Assembly: GCF_000344685.1 (NCBI RefSeq)
Contig: NW_006920410.1
Span: 132,713 to 196,712 of the forward strand
Length of the DNA stretch: 64,000 nt
Reading direction: 5' to 3'
Source of the DNA: Gloeophyllum trabeum ATCC 11539
Taxonomy: Eukaryota > Basidiomycota > Agaricomycetes > Gloeophyllales > Gloeophyllaceae
Positions 1 through 11,197 of this stretch are shown here, in pieces (the stretch's first letter is position 1; the number at the start of each line of letters is the position of its first letter). The position numbers and the translations under genes are program-made. The notes beneath the pieces were generated by a model, which was given only the letters and a program-made list of their open reading frames with translations, searched no databases and was not told the DNA's origin.

Positions 1-465
1 CCTCGCAAGCCCGTTGTACTCGGCTAACGCGGCGAGCTTGATTATCGCATCGGCGTTGGCGTCGATGACGAGAGAGCGGGCACGGCGGATATTTCCCAGC
101 TTGACCATGACAGCACCCGACCAGAGTAGGCCCAGCTGAGGATCCGCTATAGGGTTGTCGGGCGGAGAAGGGTTCAGCCCTTCCGGGCTGTACCGCTGGT
201 CTATGACAAGATCCAGTGTGTAGTTCTTGCTTCTTGGAAGCATTTCCTCAAGTAGGCAAGGGTTACAATTGGACGGCCTTCGCCAGAGGGTGGCGTCGCC
301 CAGCGCGACGTACCGCCAGAAGCGGCAGACGTGTGTGGCCGCGAGGAGACTGTCGCTGTAACCATCGGCGACAAGGGAGCGGAAGATGTCACAAAGACAC
401 TCTGCCGGGATTTGGTCGGATAGACGGCGCATATTGTCAACGGCAGGCGCGTTTACCTCGGTCAT
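1..465 (-). CDS. F-box protein, N-terminal part (runs off the window edge)
   Basis: Read on the minus strand from an ATG at 465, the frame stays open to base 1 (155 codons), so the 3' part lies outside the window. Residues about 17-60 form an F-box-like helix set: IPAECLCDIF, then the HVCRFWRYVALG motif and a TLW segment, as in the large basidiomycete F-box/LRR family. F-box proteins bind Skp1 and bring substrates to SCF ubiquitin ligases. The same motif order (HVCRYWREVALG, SLW) occurs in the broken gene at 1131-2729 on the same strand, so the two look like tandem paralogs. No defect is visible in the part seen, and whether the complete gene is intact cannot be judged. Substrate unknown. Confidence 0.7.
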   Translation of the reverse strand, partial: MTEVNAPAVDNMRRLSDQIPAECLCDIFRSLVADGYSDSLLAATHVCRFWRYVALGDATLWRRPSNCNPCLLEEMLPRSKNYTLDLVIDQRYSPEGLNPSPPDNPIADPQLGLLWSGAVMVKLGNIRRARSLVIDANADAIIKLAALAEYNGLAR

Positions 466-1130
466 GATGGCACCCGAGAGTAATTAATGGTTAATGACCA
501 ACAAAAGATATGTCAATTGAAGCCAGGCCGCGAGGCCTTCGGTCTCTGGATAAGAAAAGGAGTTCTAAATAACGTGTTAGTAGATGGGGATGGAGAATAT
601 CCCTGCGTAAATGGCAGGGTATGGTGTGGTTGCGAATCGTTAGAACCGCTGAATTATATTCCCTTCATGAGCGATTGCCACGTCAGAGAAAGCGATGAGA
701 GCAATCACCTATGGCAAGAGTGCGTAAATGGACTCTTCAATAATCGCTGGTTAATTTACTCTTGGATGTGGCTTTGGTGTCGCAGCTGGGCGTGTGGCTG
801 CGAACAACAAGGTTATATTTGGGTGCGCGTCCATTTATAAGTCCAATGTTTGCTCCTGTTTGACGTCCTGGCAACCGCGCCTTCCCGAATTAGTACAGAC
901 TATGTATTCACTGTAATCGCGAACATTTAAGTTACCAGTTGTATGATAGTACTTCAACTTACAGCATTGACAGCACCAACGTGTTTGGAGGCATCGTTTG
1001 TAAATCAGTTTATATAGAATGCACATAAGGTTGTCGTAGACATTATCTGGCGGACATACACGAAGAGTATTGATATTTAGGAAAATGAGGTCTTCGCCAT
1101 ACCGTAGTGCCTAGTTTTTTATGACTACTA
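466..1130. other. Intergenic region between two F-box loci
   Basis: I see no convincing gene here. Open frames are short, lack family motifs and show no splice logic. The sequence is less GC-rich than the housekeeping part of the window. Two short copies of a TGCGTAAATGG-like word occur near 604 and 721 but do not build a recognisable element. Confidence 0.5.
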
Positions 1131-2729
1131 CTACAATTTCCCAGTGTAAGCCTCGGGGCATCGGGAGCTCTCCATGGGCAAATCAGATAAGTGTAACTGC
1201 CCCACGAGATGTTGGAATGTCGCGCGTAGCTCATCACTCGGGATCGTCCCGGATGGCGCAACAGCTCCTCGATTGCGTCCCTCTTGTTCATAGCGCTCCC
1301 TCGGGTAAGTTTCCAGGTCACCTAGAACACGGTCGCGAAGCACTATATGCCCCATCCCGGAGAGTTCGCTTCCGTACATAACTTAATGCCCTTGAGACAT
1401 GGGAACAAAGAGGGGCGAGTGAGGTCTATTGAACGCTCTTCGGTCACAAAATGCGGGATGAGGTACTGGGCGACCTTATCGGTCACCTCCAGCCACTGGA
1501 TTGCTGTCATAGTCTTGAATTTTCTGGGAAGTTCACCCCTCTCCCAGAAATCAAGGTTGCACTATGACCCACCATGTGCTCGTGGAGGCATAGTGTCGTA
1601 ACATCCCCTAGAGGCAGGTAATGAACCCAATTCTGCGGATAATCAGCACCGTCCAAATCCATACGAAACCAGGTGGGGCCATACAATGCAGGGGCGAAAC
1701 CAAGGGCAGGGACGAGAGGCGAAAATACGCAAATTATGTCATCGCCGGCATGGACTTCCGCGAGCCTTGGCACCACCCTTCCGTCCCCAGTGAGGAACCG
1801 ACGGAAAGCGGACGGCACCTCCGTGGAATCTATTTCCCGCCAGGGAGATCGCATAATTAGGGTGACTGGATGGTCGATAAGCAGGTGGGACATGAAATGC
1901 ATCCAAGCAGAGGTATTAAAACTGCACATGTGAAACTCCTCTAGGTGATGCTGCTTCACAGAACTTTTCTCTCAAGGGTCGAACTTGAAGCTACTGAGGT
2001 CCAGCTTCCGAAGCAGAGGAGTGCCTTAATGAACGTTTACCAGCATCAGACAATCAATGCAAGACAGATGGAGGGAGGTCAGGTTTTGGAAGAAACCAGG
2101 GAGCTCGTCCAGAGTGCATTGACCAAGATACAGATAAAGCTTGGGGAAGTAGCCCTGTAGCGTATTTATGTTGGAGGATGTCATGAGCTTCATGCAATGG
2201 ACATCCAGGCACTTTAGAAGTGGTGCATTTCTCCGAAGCTCATTCATGGCATACAAGTGAAATTCAGGGGAGTTAGTTGCCAATGTCATAGAGGTGGCTC
2301 GTCCGACATCAGTCAGCTTGCTCTTCATAGCTTCTTCATAAAGTTTGTAGGACTTCTTTTGGTCACCATTCTTGAAAACTGTATCAAAAACAGGTCCAAG
2401 TTTTTGCTGCGCTGTATGATGGTTTCAACTAGGTCAGTGTGAGAGCTCGCAGGCTTGGGCCATAAGCTCGGGTAGCCCAGTGCAACCTCCCGCCAATAGC
2501 GGCAGACATGGGTGACTGGGAGCAGACTATCACTGTAGTGGTCGCCGAGGAAACATTGAAACACGTTGCCGAACGTCTCTGGTGGGAGACGATGTGCTGG
2601 ACAATCTGAATTTTGGGGGAAAGCAAGCGAAAGCTGACTGTTGGGCATGGCAGTATTTGCTCTGAGCAGGTTCTCCAGTACCACCTCAGAGGTGTTCTGG
2701 AACGGAATTGCTAACTTTGATGTTCGCAT
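1131..2729 (-). pseudogene. F-box/LRR-like protein, decayed
   Basis: The minus-strand ATG at 2729 opens a frame with an F-box (LPPETFGNVFQCFL, then HVCRYWREVALG and a SLW motif, about residues 49-95). Near 2385 the reading moves by one base beside a T-run: after LDLFL the protein-like sequence continues in another frame as KNGDQKKSYKLYEEAMKSKL. That frame is then cut by an in-frame TAA at 2026-2028, with LRR-like sequence on both sides (LTSLHLSCIDCL before; PLLRKLDLSSF after). It goes on to 1507, and a plausible C-terminal tail (LRATFQHLVGQLHLSDL) lies in yet another frame down to about 1131. One frameshift plus one nonsense codon, with no good intron to bypass them, point to a pseudogene. 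It is a tandem relative of the F-box gene at the left edge. Confidence 0.7.
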
Positions 2730-4896
2730 CTAGATCGAGAGTAACTCAGTAAAATTGAATACAATGGAAGTCAATAATGCCGACAGATATACTAACGGTG
2801 TTGGCTTTCGGGAGTCGGGATCAAGCTTGCGAGCTCGCGCCTTGTTGCGCGTGGTCAAGGGGGACCGCCGCAGGCGGGCCCAACTGATAAGGTGATAAGA
2901 AAATTCATATATATTCGCTGTATCTACTCGATGTACTGTAGGCGATTGCCCTTCGGGCAACTGACCGCCTGGGGCAAACGCGCTCATCTTCCGTTTGCTT
3001 GGAATATTTCAACAAACGGTTCAGTCGCTAAGGATGCCTTGCTTCGCAAACGGGGGATATTCAGAACAGAGAGAACTAGCTCTGTGTACCATTCGCCGCA
3101 ATCCTGTATAACTTGGGGGGGAGTGGGCCAATGCTGTGCATGGCTGGTTACGAGTCCTGAGCTGGGCATAAGATATTCCCTATTTTACATTGTATATCAT
3201 AGAGCTGGATCAATATTCCTATCTTTCTTGAAGTATTATTTGAATTTCACTAGACCTCTCAAGATCATCTTGTATATTCCTTGATTTGCTATAGAGCTCT
3301 GAATATATTATGGATTTCCCACATTTTTCACAAATTTTTCGGCCCTTCTACAGCCTGCAATCAATTCCAGATACAAATGATGTAATGGCTCTGCAGACCG
3401 GGTGAACCTGCAGAGAGCCTATGTCATAGAAGGCAGGAGCCAATCAGAGTCCAGGAACTTGGGAAGTATTCGGCGCTGCGCGGCATGCCAGGTCCGATTC
3501 CTCGTAAGGTAAATGAGTGGCAAGGGTTCTACAAGTAGGTAAATAGTCTTTCTAGCCTCCCGGGCGCTGCGCGGCATCAAGAATACTCCTAGTTATTATA
3601 TGTTGATCTCAGTGATACTAAATCATATAAGTTCGTAACTCTCAAACATAACTCTGTGTGGCTAGAACCTTCAATCATCCTATACTCTGTGTCAAGTACA
3701 GTTATTTCAATACACAATACACTATTTACTTCAGTACTACACTTGGGTAGCATTACTATCGAGTCAGTGCACATGCATACTGTAGCTGAGATGCACGTCG
3801 TCAGGCTGAGGCCTCAATGCTGCCAGTACTATGCCTCGTATGTAACTTACCAATCTTGTGCCGTAGGCAGCAGGGTACTTGCCATCGGCGCAATTCCACA
3901 CACAGCCGGGGGATGCCTGACAGTGCCATTGGCCCGAGATCTTGAAAGGATCATGCCGTGCAGAGACCACACTACATATCTGGAATTAGTCCCTATTCAC
4001 AAACGGTAATTATTGACATGAGAGGTAATAGCTCCTATTTGCTGATGGTGGTAAGATTTGGATCGGTGGACCTTCCATTTAAGGAGGGTGCTCCCGTTAC
4101 AGTGGAGGTAATTTGGGCTATAAGGGGTATACCCCCTGTTCAACGCTGGCAATTTTCGATCACCAGAGAGCCCTATACAACGACTGAACAGTAAACCGAT
4201 TCTAGGGGAATCGGAATCCAAACCGACGCGGCCCGCACACTCAGCCACTGACTACAAGCCACTACAATAGTCAATTCCCACGATAAGCAATAAAAGTAAA
4301 ACCGCCATGCGGACTAGGACAAGACACACAATCGATAAATTCACGAAAATACTGTTGTAGACACGTATAGCATACGCCCCAGACTAAAAAAAATAAAAGA
4401 TAGATAAGACGAAGAATTGAGCCCGCAAATGAGCAAACAATGGTCCCAGAGACTACAAAAATGCGCCAAAAGTGGTTTTGTAGTCTCACATACAACCGGA
4501 CGTCCAATCGGAGCTTCAAATATGTAGTCTGCAATACAAAACATAACTCCCACGACCTCTCGGCACAAAAGGTTCTCACGGGGTACAACGTTCGGCACGC
4601 AGGCATACTATCATTGCGGGGGATCCGTAAAAATCTGACAGATCTCCTCACAGCGCCCTCAGAATTGAAGCTAACGACTCCATTTCTTTCAGGCATCTTA
4701 GCTTAGTTACTCAGTTACCTACTCCAGCAAATACTGTGGCAAAATATGTGCAACTGAGGCAATGACAGAGATGCCGGCGTCGACCACCCAAATCCCAGTA
4801 GAAGTGTAAAAGCAGTCACGCGTATGTCACACGGCAATTTCGATCTCCGCTCGGCATGACGAGAGACAACGAGAGACGACAAGCCAACCTGACCGT
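2730..4896. other. Gene-free AT-rich stretch with repeat fragments
   Basis: No gene can be supported. It holds pieces of dispersed repeats: two copies of a GGCGCTGCGCGGCA word (3472-3485 and 3563-3576), the first followed by a tRNA B-box-like GTCCGATTCC (3492-3501); a TACGAGTCCTGAG word near 3149 that recurs at 13.96 and 57.98 kb; and an imperfect hairpin near 3370-3410 (GGCTCTGCAG against CTGCAGAGAGCC). Around 4607-4635 a 28-bp stretch is repeated inverted at about 13,914-13,942, on the far side of the transposon. Confidence 0.5.
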
Positions 4897-4903
4897 GCTC
4901 AGG
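4897..4903. repeat. Target site duplication, left copy
   Basis: GCTCAGG lies directly outside the left terminal inverted repeat and matches 13517-13523. The alignment cannot be stretched to 8 bp on either side. Confidence 0.85.
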
Positions 4904-5173
4904 CACCCGAGTGACACCAAAAGCGAGAGCCCTTAGACTTGGGACTACGCCCTAAGACGCGAGACCAAGGGGTCTCGAAAACCTTATTTTGCCACCCCAC
5001 CTGAACGCCCCCCCTGGGCACCCCACCGCCCCCCCTCTGGGCACCCCACCTGTACCCCCTTGACTTAGACGTCTCAGCACTCATGTATTAAATTAGATAT
5101 TCCTGTCCCTACGTACTATATTATAGCGGGCGACGTCGAGCAACCTGACGTGGAACGCCCTCATTCTGCCTCT
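4904..5173. repeat. Left terminal inverted repeat of the KDZ element (270 bp)
   Basis: Reverse complement of 13247-13516, with no difference seen by eye. It carries a hairpin at 4960-4977 (CGAGACC/GGTCTCG, 4-base loop) and a C-rich block (G-rich on the other strand) of three units built on GGTGGGGTG. Such subterminal repeats are common transposase binding sites in DNA transposons. The transposase start codon is about 115 bp inside it, so the repeat probably also supplies promoter sequence. Confidence 0.9.
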
Positions 5174-5289
5174 GTTGCGGCTTGACCGTACTCCGTGGGT
5201 GGCTCCCGCACCCAACCATCATCGCCGCCGAAGGCCGTCTCGGACCACTCCGGGACCATCCGCTCCTTGTTCGACTTGAAAGTGCATGT

Positions 5290-8200
5290 ATGCCTCGCTC
5301 GAGAAAGGCCATCGTCGCAGTCTCTAGCTCTTCCTTGCGCGACGGAGGACTTCCTGGTGCCCGCGCAAAGACAAAGTCTCTGACTCGATTGGCAAAAGAG
5401 GCCGAGACACTGCGGCAAAAGCGGCGGGACATAGTCAGAGGTGCGCGGTTGAGATGCATGTATTTTCTATTGTTCACGCTGAGCTTCCTTCTTTCCGAGG
5501 CTTACCTTCCGAGACCAGACGAGCGTTTAATAATGCAACGAGAGAGGCTGGCGCCGTCCCAGACGACGGCGAAGCCCCTGCGTACGAGAATTATGAACTG
5601 GCTGCGGAGATGGAGTGGGAGGATGATGCTGTGGTCCCGGACATCTCCCATGATGGTGGCGAGCGGGCAGATTCATTGCATGCGGCCTTTGAGCAATACA
5701 TTATACCGAGGTGAATACTACTGATTATTATGTTGTCTTCAATTTATCCCATGCTAACCATTTTCAGACGCATTTGTGGGGCGCGACGACGATGGGCGCG
5801 CTCTCGACATGCACGCCTGAAGGCTATGTATCAGGAATGGGACCGGCAGATGCCTGCGTTGGTCCAGGTATATCTGCTATGGAAGCATCCTCGCGCTGCG
5901 CCTCCGATGGAGGATTTGGAAGAGAATGGGGAAGCTCGGCATGAGTTTGAGGTCCTAGCAATCAATACATATGGTGTGTGGCCTTTGATTATAGTGAATC
6001 CCGATTACCGTGCTATTTTTCAGATCATCAATGGCGACGCCCGATACCTCAATGGCCGGATGAGCTGCCTAACGCGGCTCTGATACGGTGCGGCTTCCTG
6101 GGCTGTTCCCCGACAGATCCCAGCATCGCAATATCCCTGAATACTCTTGAGCTGTACCATCGTCTCAAGCGCCGCCACCCTTCTCTAAGCATAGAGGCAA
6201 TGACCAAGACGCTGTGCGATCTACATGACGTGAGTGTTTCAATGGATGAGATGGATATTATTCGCTAAGGCTGGCGTCATCGGACCCGCAGGTCAACTAT
6301 CAATCATGGTATCGTGATCAATTCTCTATAGCTTTCGATGCTTATCTCGATATCACACGACGGGTTGATGCCTGTGTCAATGCGGCGTTGGGAAGGGATA
6401 TGCCTGACTGGCGCATGTTGAACATGTGTCCAGCATGCAATTATAAGGTTTGTATCTGCACTGAGCTGTCAATGCCCCTCCAACTAACAATTTCCCTACA
6501 GCTAGAGGGTGAGCCAAGGCTTCCCGCGTCCCGTATATTAGCCATGGACGGCAACAATTCTTTGAAGCGCGTTGCGGGGGCCGGTGTCGCCGATGATCGG
6601 GTGTTTAGCAGCGACTATTTCCTGTCGCGTGAAGAGGTGGATCAGTTCAAGGACGAGGTCAAGCGGAACGGTCGACTTCGCGAACAGCGCGAACGGTCAA
6701 CGGCTTCTCCCGAGGTACGGTTACATTTTTGTTTCATTACTTTACATAGTATGCATTACTGTATGTGTGCACCAGAGGTCTGATAGTGGAGGCAATGATG
6801 ATACCGAAGATGATAGTGCCTGGGTCACTGAAGACGCTCCTGGTGACCCGACTGATGGTGCTGGACGTCCTACCCAGTGCACTGAGCGGTGGAAAGCGAG
6901 TGCAGCTGAGCACGAAAAGACCGCGTTGGATGTATATGATGTTACTGGTATCTTTGTGGCAGCATGTCGCCATGGATTCATTGCGAAAGCATGCCAGATG
7001 GTGCAAAGTGGGGAATTGTAAGTTAATGACGCGACTTAGAGTAGGACACTAGCTGACCGAATAGGGCAAAATATCCGCTCGCGATGGAGAATAAGTTACT
7101 CAACACCTACGGCGAGGACCAAATACATGGATATGATATTGGATGCGACTTCAGCAAGACTGTGGCCCACAGTAGTCTAGGGCCCAGGGCAAAGGCGTTG
7201 AATCTCCGACTTATCGTCAATGCGTTTCACGGCTATGCACACAACCGTCTCTGTCAAATACAAAATCATCCACTATATACGCTTGGTGCTGGCATTGAGG
7301 ACCTCGAAACTCTTGAGCGAATCTTCTCCAAGTCAAATCCAGTCGCGCGCACTATACGTCATGCAACAAACTATCATTGGCTCCAAGCGGTCGACCTACA
7401 TTTCAAGCAATGGGACGAAGATCGTTATTTTGAATTAAGTATGCATCCTCGTGGTTAGTCGATGCTGTGCTCATGGATCATAGGCCGCTTTCTCTTCAAT
7501 AACTACAAGCAGGCCCTCAAGATAATCCGTGAATATACTCCGGAAGTTGAGCTAATGAAACAGGAATTGAACTTAGCTGATAATGATATTGCTGGATGGT
7601 TGGACGCCGAGCGCAAGTTCCTGCAGGATCTGAAGGATGAGCCGGAAGAACAGACTCTTAAATGTGCATATGTACAAGCCCTGATACAACGTCGCCAGGC
7701 TGAGTAAGCATAGTTTTCGAAATAATATCAGAGTATTGGTTTCTGAATTGATGTCGAAGTCAAAAGTGGAAAGCTGTGTCCGAACAGTTCCTTGCTACCC
7801 CGTCACATATTGAACCGCATTATGCGACTGAAGCGAGGGAGACATTGCGCATTGAATCCGCACGTCGCGCAGCACAGGATCAGCTTATGGTGGCGATTGC
7901 AACCGTCGGCCAACTCGAGGCAAAGCTCGCGATACGCGAAACCTGGAGTGATACTCATCCGGAGTATAAGAAGACGCTACACTACCTGAGAACGCGCGAC
8001 TTTCATCGAGCGTTGGATAAGCTACAACAGCTGGTAGTGCAACGTCTTTTCGAGATGCAGAAGGCCAATATGGCGGGCATGGGTATGGCGAGTTCATGGG
8101 GGCCAACCGTAACATGTTCTGACCATGGAATATTGACAGGATACAAAATGCGGACGAGTATATGGAAGGGCTTGAAGGCGCGGGGGAAGGCTATACGGAC

Positions 8201-8903
8201 TGCCCTCAAGAAATACAATGCATTGGCACCCCTTATGACGCCGCCCGCACCACCATTGCAGTGGAAAGACATAGTTGGCTATGGATTCATATCTGAATTC
8301 GAGCTCCTTAAGCATGCACATTCACACTGCGACATAACCTCACTTCCGTGGACTATTCCTGGGAACCGTGAAGTTGCAGCAAAATATTTCAAGATAATAC
8401 GGGCCTACGAGGAGCTTGAGAGGCTCAACGTCGAGTTACGACGGCTTCGAACTGCCCTCGAAGACGAACAGATCTGCTTCGAATTGGCATATGCTCGGCT
8501 TGTGCCAATGGACCCGAGTCTGGCCATGGAAATCCGCGTGCGCCAGCAGCGCAGGCTTCGCATTAGCCAGGTGCACGTCCGCTATATAAAGGAGATGCAA
8601 TCACTCCCTGGTTTTTCTGGTACAACAGATCGCGGTGTACATCTTGGTGCACGAAATGATACAATGAATGCCACTGGGGAGAATATCTCTCTCGACGCCC
8701 TCCTGGAAAGCCTCAATTTTGACTATGAGCTCCTGCAAGGTGTAGACGGCGGCGATCAGATATTCCATGATTCGGATGAACTGGACGACGACATAATGCG
8801 ACTGGTGGATTTCATGGATAGTACACCTATGGATGATGTACCGATGCATATTAGTGCAGTAGTACATGAACCTGATCACATGTATTTCGAATGGCAGTTG
8901 TAA
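5290..8903 (+). CDS. KDZ-family DDE transposase
   Basis: Ten exons by my splice model: 5290-5440, 5500-5710, 5768-5973, 6024-6229, 6292-6447, 6502-6714, 6776-7017, 7065-7438, 7484-7703 and 7760-8903. They join in frame to 1,040 aa, with introns of 46-61 bp. Family landmarks appear in the usual order: a basic N-terminus, PNAALIRCGFLGCSPTDP, FSIAFDAYLDITRRVD, LAMDGNNSLKRV (Asp about 326), GYDIGCDF (Asp about 486), NAFHGYAHNRLCQ, EDLETLERIFSKSN (Glu about 543 or 546), LFNNYKQALKIIRE, and a long helical C-terminal region. The two Asp and one Glu are the likely catalytic triad (inference from family). The protein should cut and rejoin the element at its inverted repeats in the nucleus. No stop or frameshift was found once spliced. 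The ATG at 5290 is chosen because it begins the basic N-terminal exon in frame. Confidence 0.9.
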
Positions 8904-9182
8904 TGCATTCTATGGGACTCGTACAAAAGACTGAAGTAGCTTATATTGGGCCTGGATACCGTATTGGTAGTGGGACCAGTATACTGTCCGACGCGCGATG
9001 GGTACTTGAGCGGCATGGACTTGTACGTACTGTGTGACAGACTAACACAAACCTCGTTCTGCAGTTCTGTTACTTATTTCCTCGCCACGTACTCCTACCT
9101 CCCCTTTGGCATTTCTGTTCTCTAGTGCTGCGCGCATACATTAGCTTGCTCACTCTTTGTCTTATTGACAGATTTTATAAAA

Positions 9183-10861
9183 ATGCCTAAGCCTAAGGGC
9201 TCAAAACGCGTATCTGCATTCAGGGCACCTTATGGGCCAGCGGCGATGCGGACGTGGTGTGCCACGGATGGGCGTCATAGCAGTCGTCGGGACTGTGATA
9301 TTCGACGATTTTCTGAACGTCTAGGGGTCTCTAAGGACAACATGGAGCAGGTGGACCGTCCGGAACATATGCATTTCTCACCAGCGTTAAAGGATCGGGA
9401 GCTGGCATATAACGAGGGCATGTGCGATATCGCTGACGCAGTAAGTGCTATGTAGTAGAGCTGATGTCATAAGGCTGTTCTCATAGCACTCAGGCTACAG
9501 GTATGGCTCGCATCTCCGATGCCCTCTTTGTTGGCTTTGCTGTCCGTCCTGAGTGGGACCCTTCCAAACCCCTTGACCCCTGCCAGATACAAGTGGATGT
9601 CATTCGCACGAGGCAGTGGAAGATGGATGGCAACCGACATTGGCAAGAGACCATCAACAAGATAATCAAATTGCTGCAGGACGAGGTTGCGGCGGAACAC
9701 ATTCTGCGCTACCGGAAACGCGCAGGTAACTTCTTGCCGCACTTAGGGTATGTCGACACTGGACACGGTCTGCACGAAATCGATGTCCATCTTAGTCCAC
9801 GTGTCTCACGAGGAGCTGTATCTGCAACCGCGACTCCGGCTGGGCCTTCATTGCCCGTCCCCAGGTTGTCTCCCGCTGCTGAAGGTTTGTCTTGCTTTGC
9901 ATATTCTCAAGAAGTACAGGCAGCTTATCATTCGTTCTCTACAGCTCCTGCGACTCCGCGAAGGCCCCGCACGGCTGCTACGGCCCCGACCTCGCAGAAT
10001 CAGAACCCTACTGTGACCAAAGCCTTGAATCCACCGCAGACACCTGGTCCATGGGCTCCCCCGCCGTCCAAACCTCGTCCAGCTGCTACGCCATGCTCTC
10101 GGGCGAATGCAGAAGCTCAGACGCAACCCATGCCGGCTACTCCGGCAACAACTCCCAAGCCCGAGGAGCCTGCTTGTCCCTCTGGTCATGCCACCTCACG
10201 CTCGCAGTCTGGAGAGACACCAATCCATCAGGTGTCAACGTCCGATGCGAAGGATACCACTGCTCCCAGGAAGCATTCCGGGAAAGGGAAGGCAAGGGAC
10301 CGGCCGGAGAGTATCAAACCCTTTGCAGGTACCTACCACCCCAATGGCATATACCCGCGTTTACCCTCTGGAGAGGGGAATATGTTCCGCCGTTTTGTTG
10401 AACGACGCGCTTCTGAGCAGCGTGAGATTATCGATATCTCATCTGGTGATGAAGAACTCACGGGGCCCTCGCCACGTCGTCGGCAGCAAGCCCAGTGGTC
10501 CCCCGAGAGTGGCCAACAGCAGGCCGTCGAGGCTCAGGCAGTGCGGCGGCAGGCAGCTGCCACAGGAGAAGTGCAGGGAACTTTTGTAGATGATCCTCCG
10601 CCCTATGACGCCACCGGGGACATTAGGATGTTCGGATTCTCTGATGCTGTTGTAAGCTTCTTAGAAGCCCGCAAGATCAGCATCGAGGGATGCGCCCTCG
10701 TTTCAAAAGGTATCGACTATGAGGTTGATGTCTGGCCGCATTACTTCTGTCAAGCTGGCCTATCCTCCGACGATGCGTTCGCACTCGGGGAACCGATTTT
10801 TGAGAATATGGATCTTGACGCGAAGCTTGTCTTGGGCTTCCTCAATGACGACGATGACTAG
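9183..10861 (+). CDS. KDZ-borne companion protein B, unknown function
   Basis: Two exons (9183-9440 and 9494-10861; intron 9441-9493 with GTAAGT donor and CAG acceptor) give 541 aa. An ATG six codons upstream at 9165 is also possible. I do not recognise a named domain. Visible parts: a basic N-terminus (MPKPKGSKR); a folded-looking region to about residue 180 containing KMDGNRHWQETINKIIKLL; a long Pro/Ala/Thr/Ser-rich linker, likely disordered; the motif EIIDISSGDEEL (residues 397-408), a good match to a SUMO-interaction motif followed by acidic residues; PPPY at 454-457, a WW/Rsp5-type ligand; and an acidic end (LNDDDD). It lies 279 bp behind the transposase, same strand, inside the element. 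A regulator or accessory factor for transposition, or cargo, would fit; this is inference. Confidence 0.75.
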
Positions 10862-11197
10862 TTTCGTATATCCTGCGTGCACTAACTTCTCCCTACATAG
10901 ACCCTAAAGAGCAAAAGTGTTTGTTTTCATTCATTCACCCCATCTTCTAACACCATTTGAATCTACATAGAGGCCTGACTATGATGAACCTGGATAATGA
11001 TGTTTGTCCTTCTTACCCTCCAAATTCTACTTACCACTCTCTGCACCTGTCACACAGCAAATTTCGGCTCAATACCCTGTATGGAGAGAGAGAATATATG
11101 TTTCATGTTTTGTGTGGTTAACCGAGCACGTGGGGTTAATATAAGCTGAGCTGCTCATGTCTTTCACTGTCCTCTCCGTTCTCTGACACGTAGTGCG
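10862..11197. other. Intergenic spacer within the KDZ element
   Basis: This 336-bp stretch between companion genes B and C is AT-richer than the flanking exons and presumably holds the 3' end of B and the promoter of C. No small gene or internal repeat was found. Confidence 0.45.

Noticed and set aside
487..840. 117-codon open frame on the plus strand
   Set aside because: Composition is unnatural (many Trp/Cys), there is no motif and it sits between F-box loci; most likely chance.
3471..3501. Possible tRNA gene (B-box-like GTCCGATTCC)
   Set aside because: No acceptor stem, no anticodon arm and the A-box to B-box spacing is too short; at most a tRNA-derived repeat fragment.
4271..4696. 141-codon minus-strand frame
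   Set aside because: No family resemblance and no splice context; it lies in AT-rich repeat-bearing DNA.
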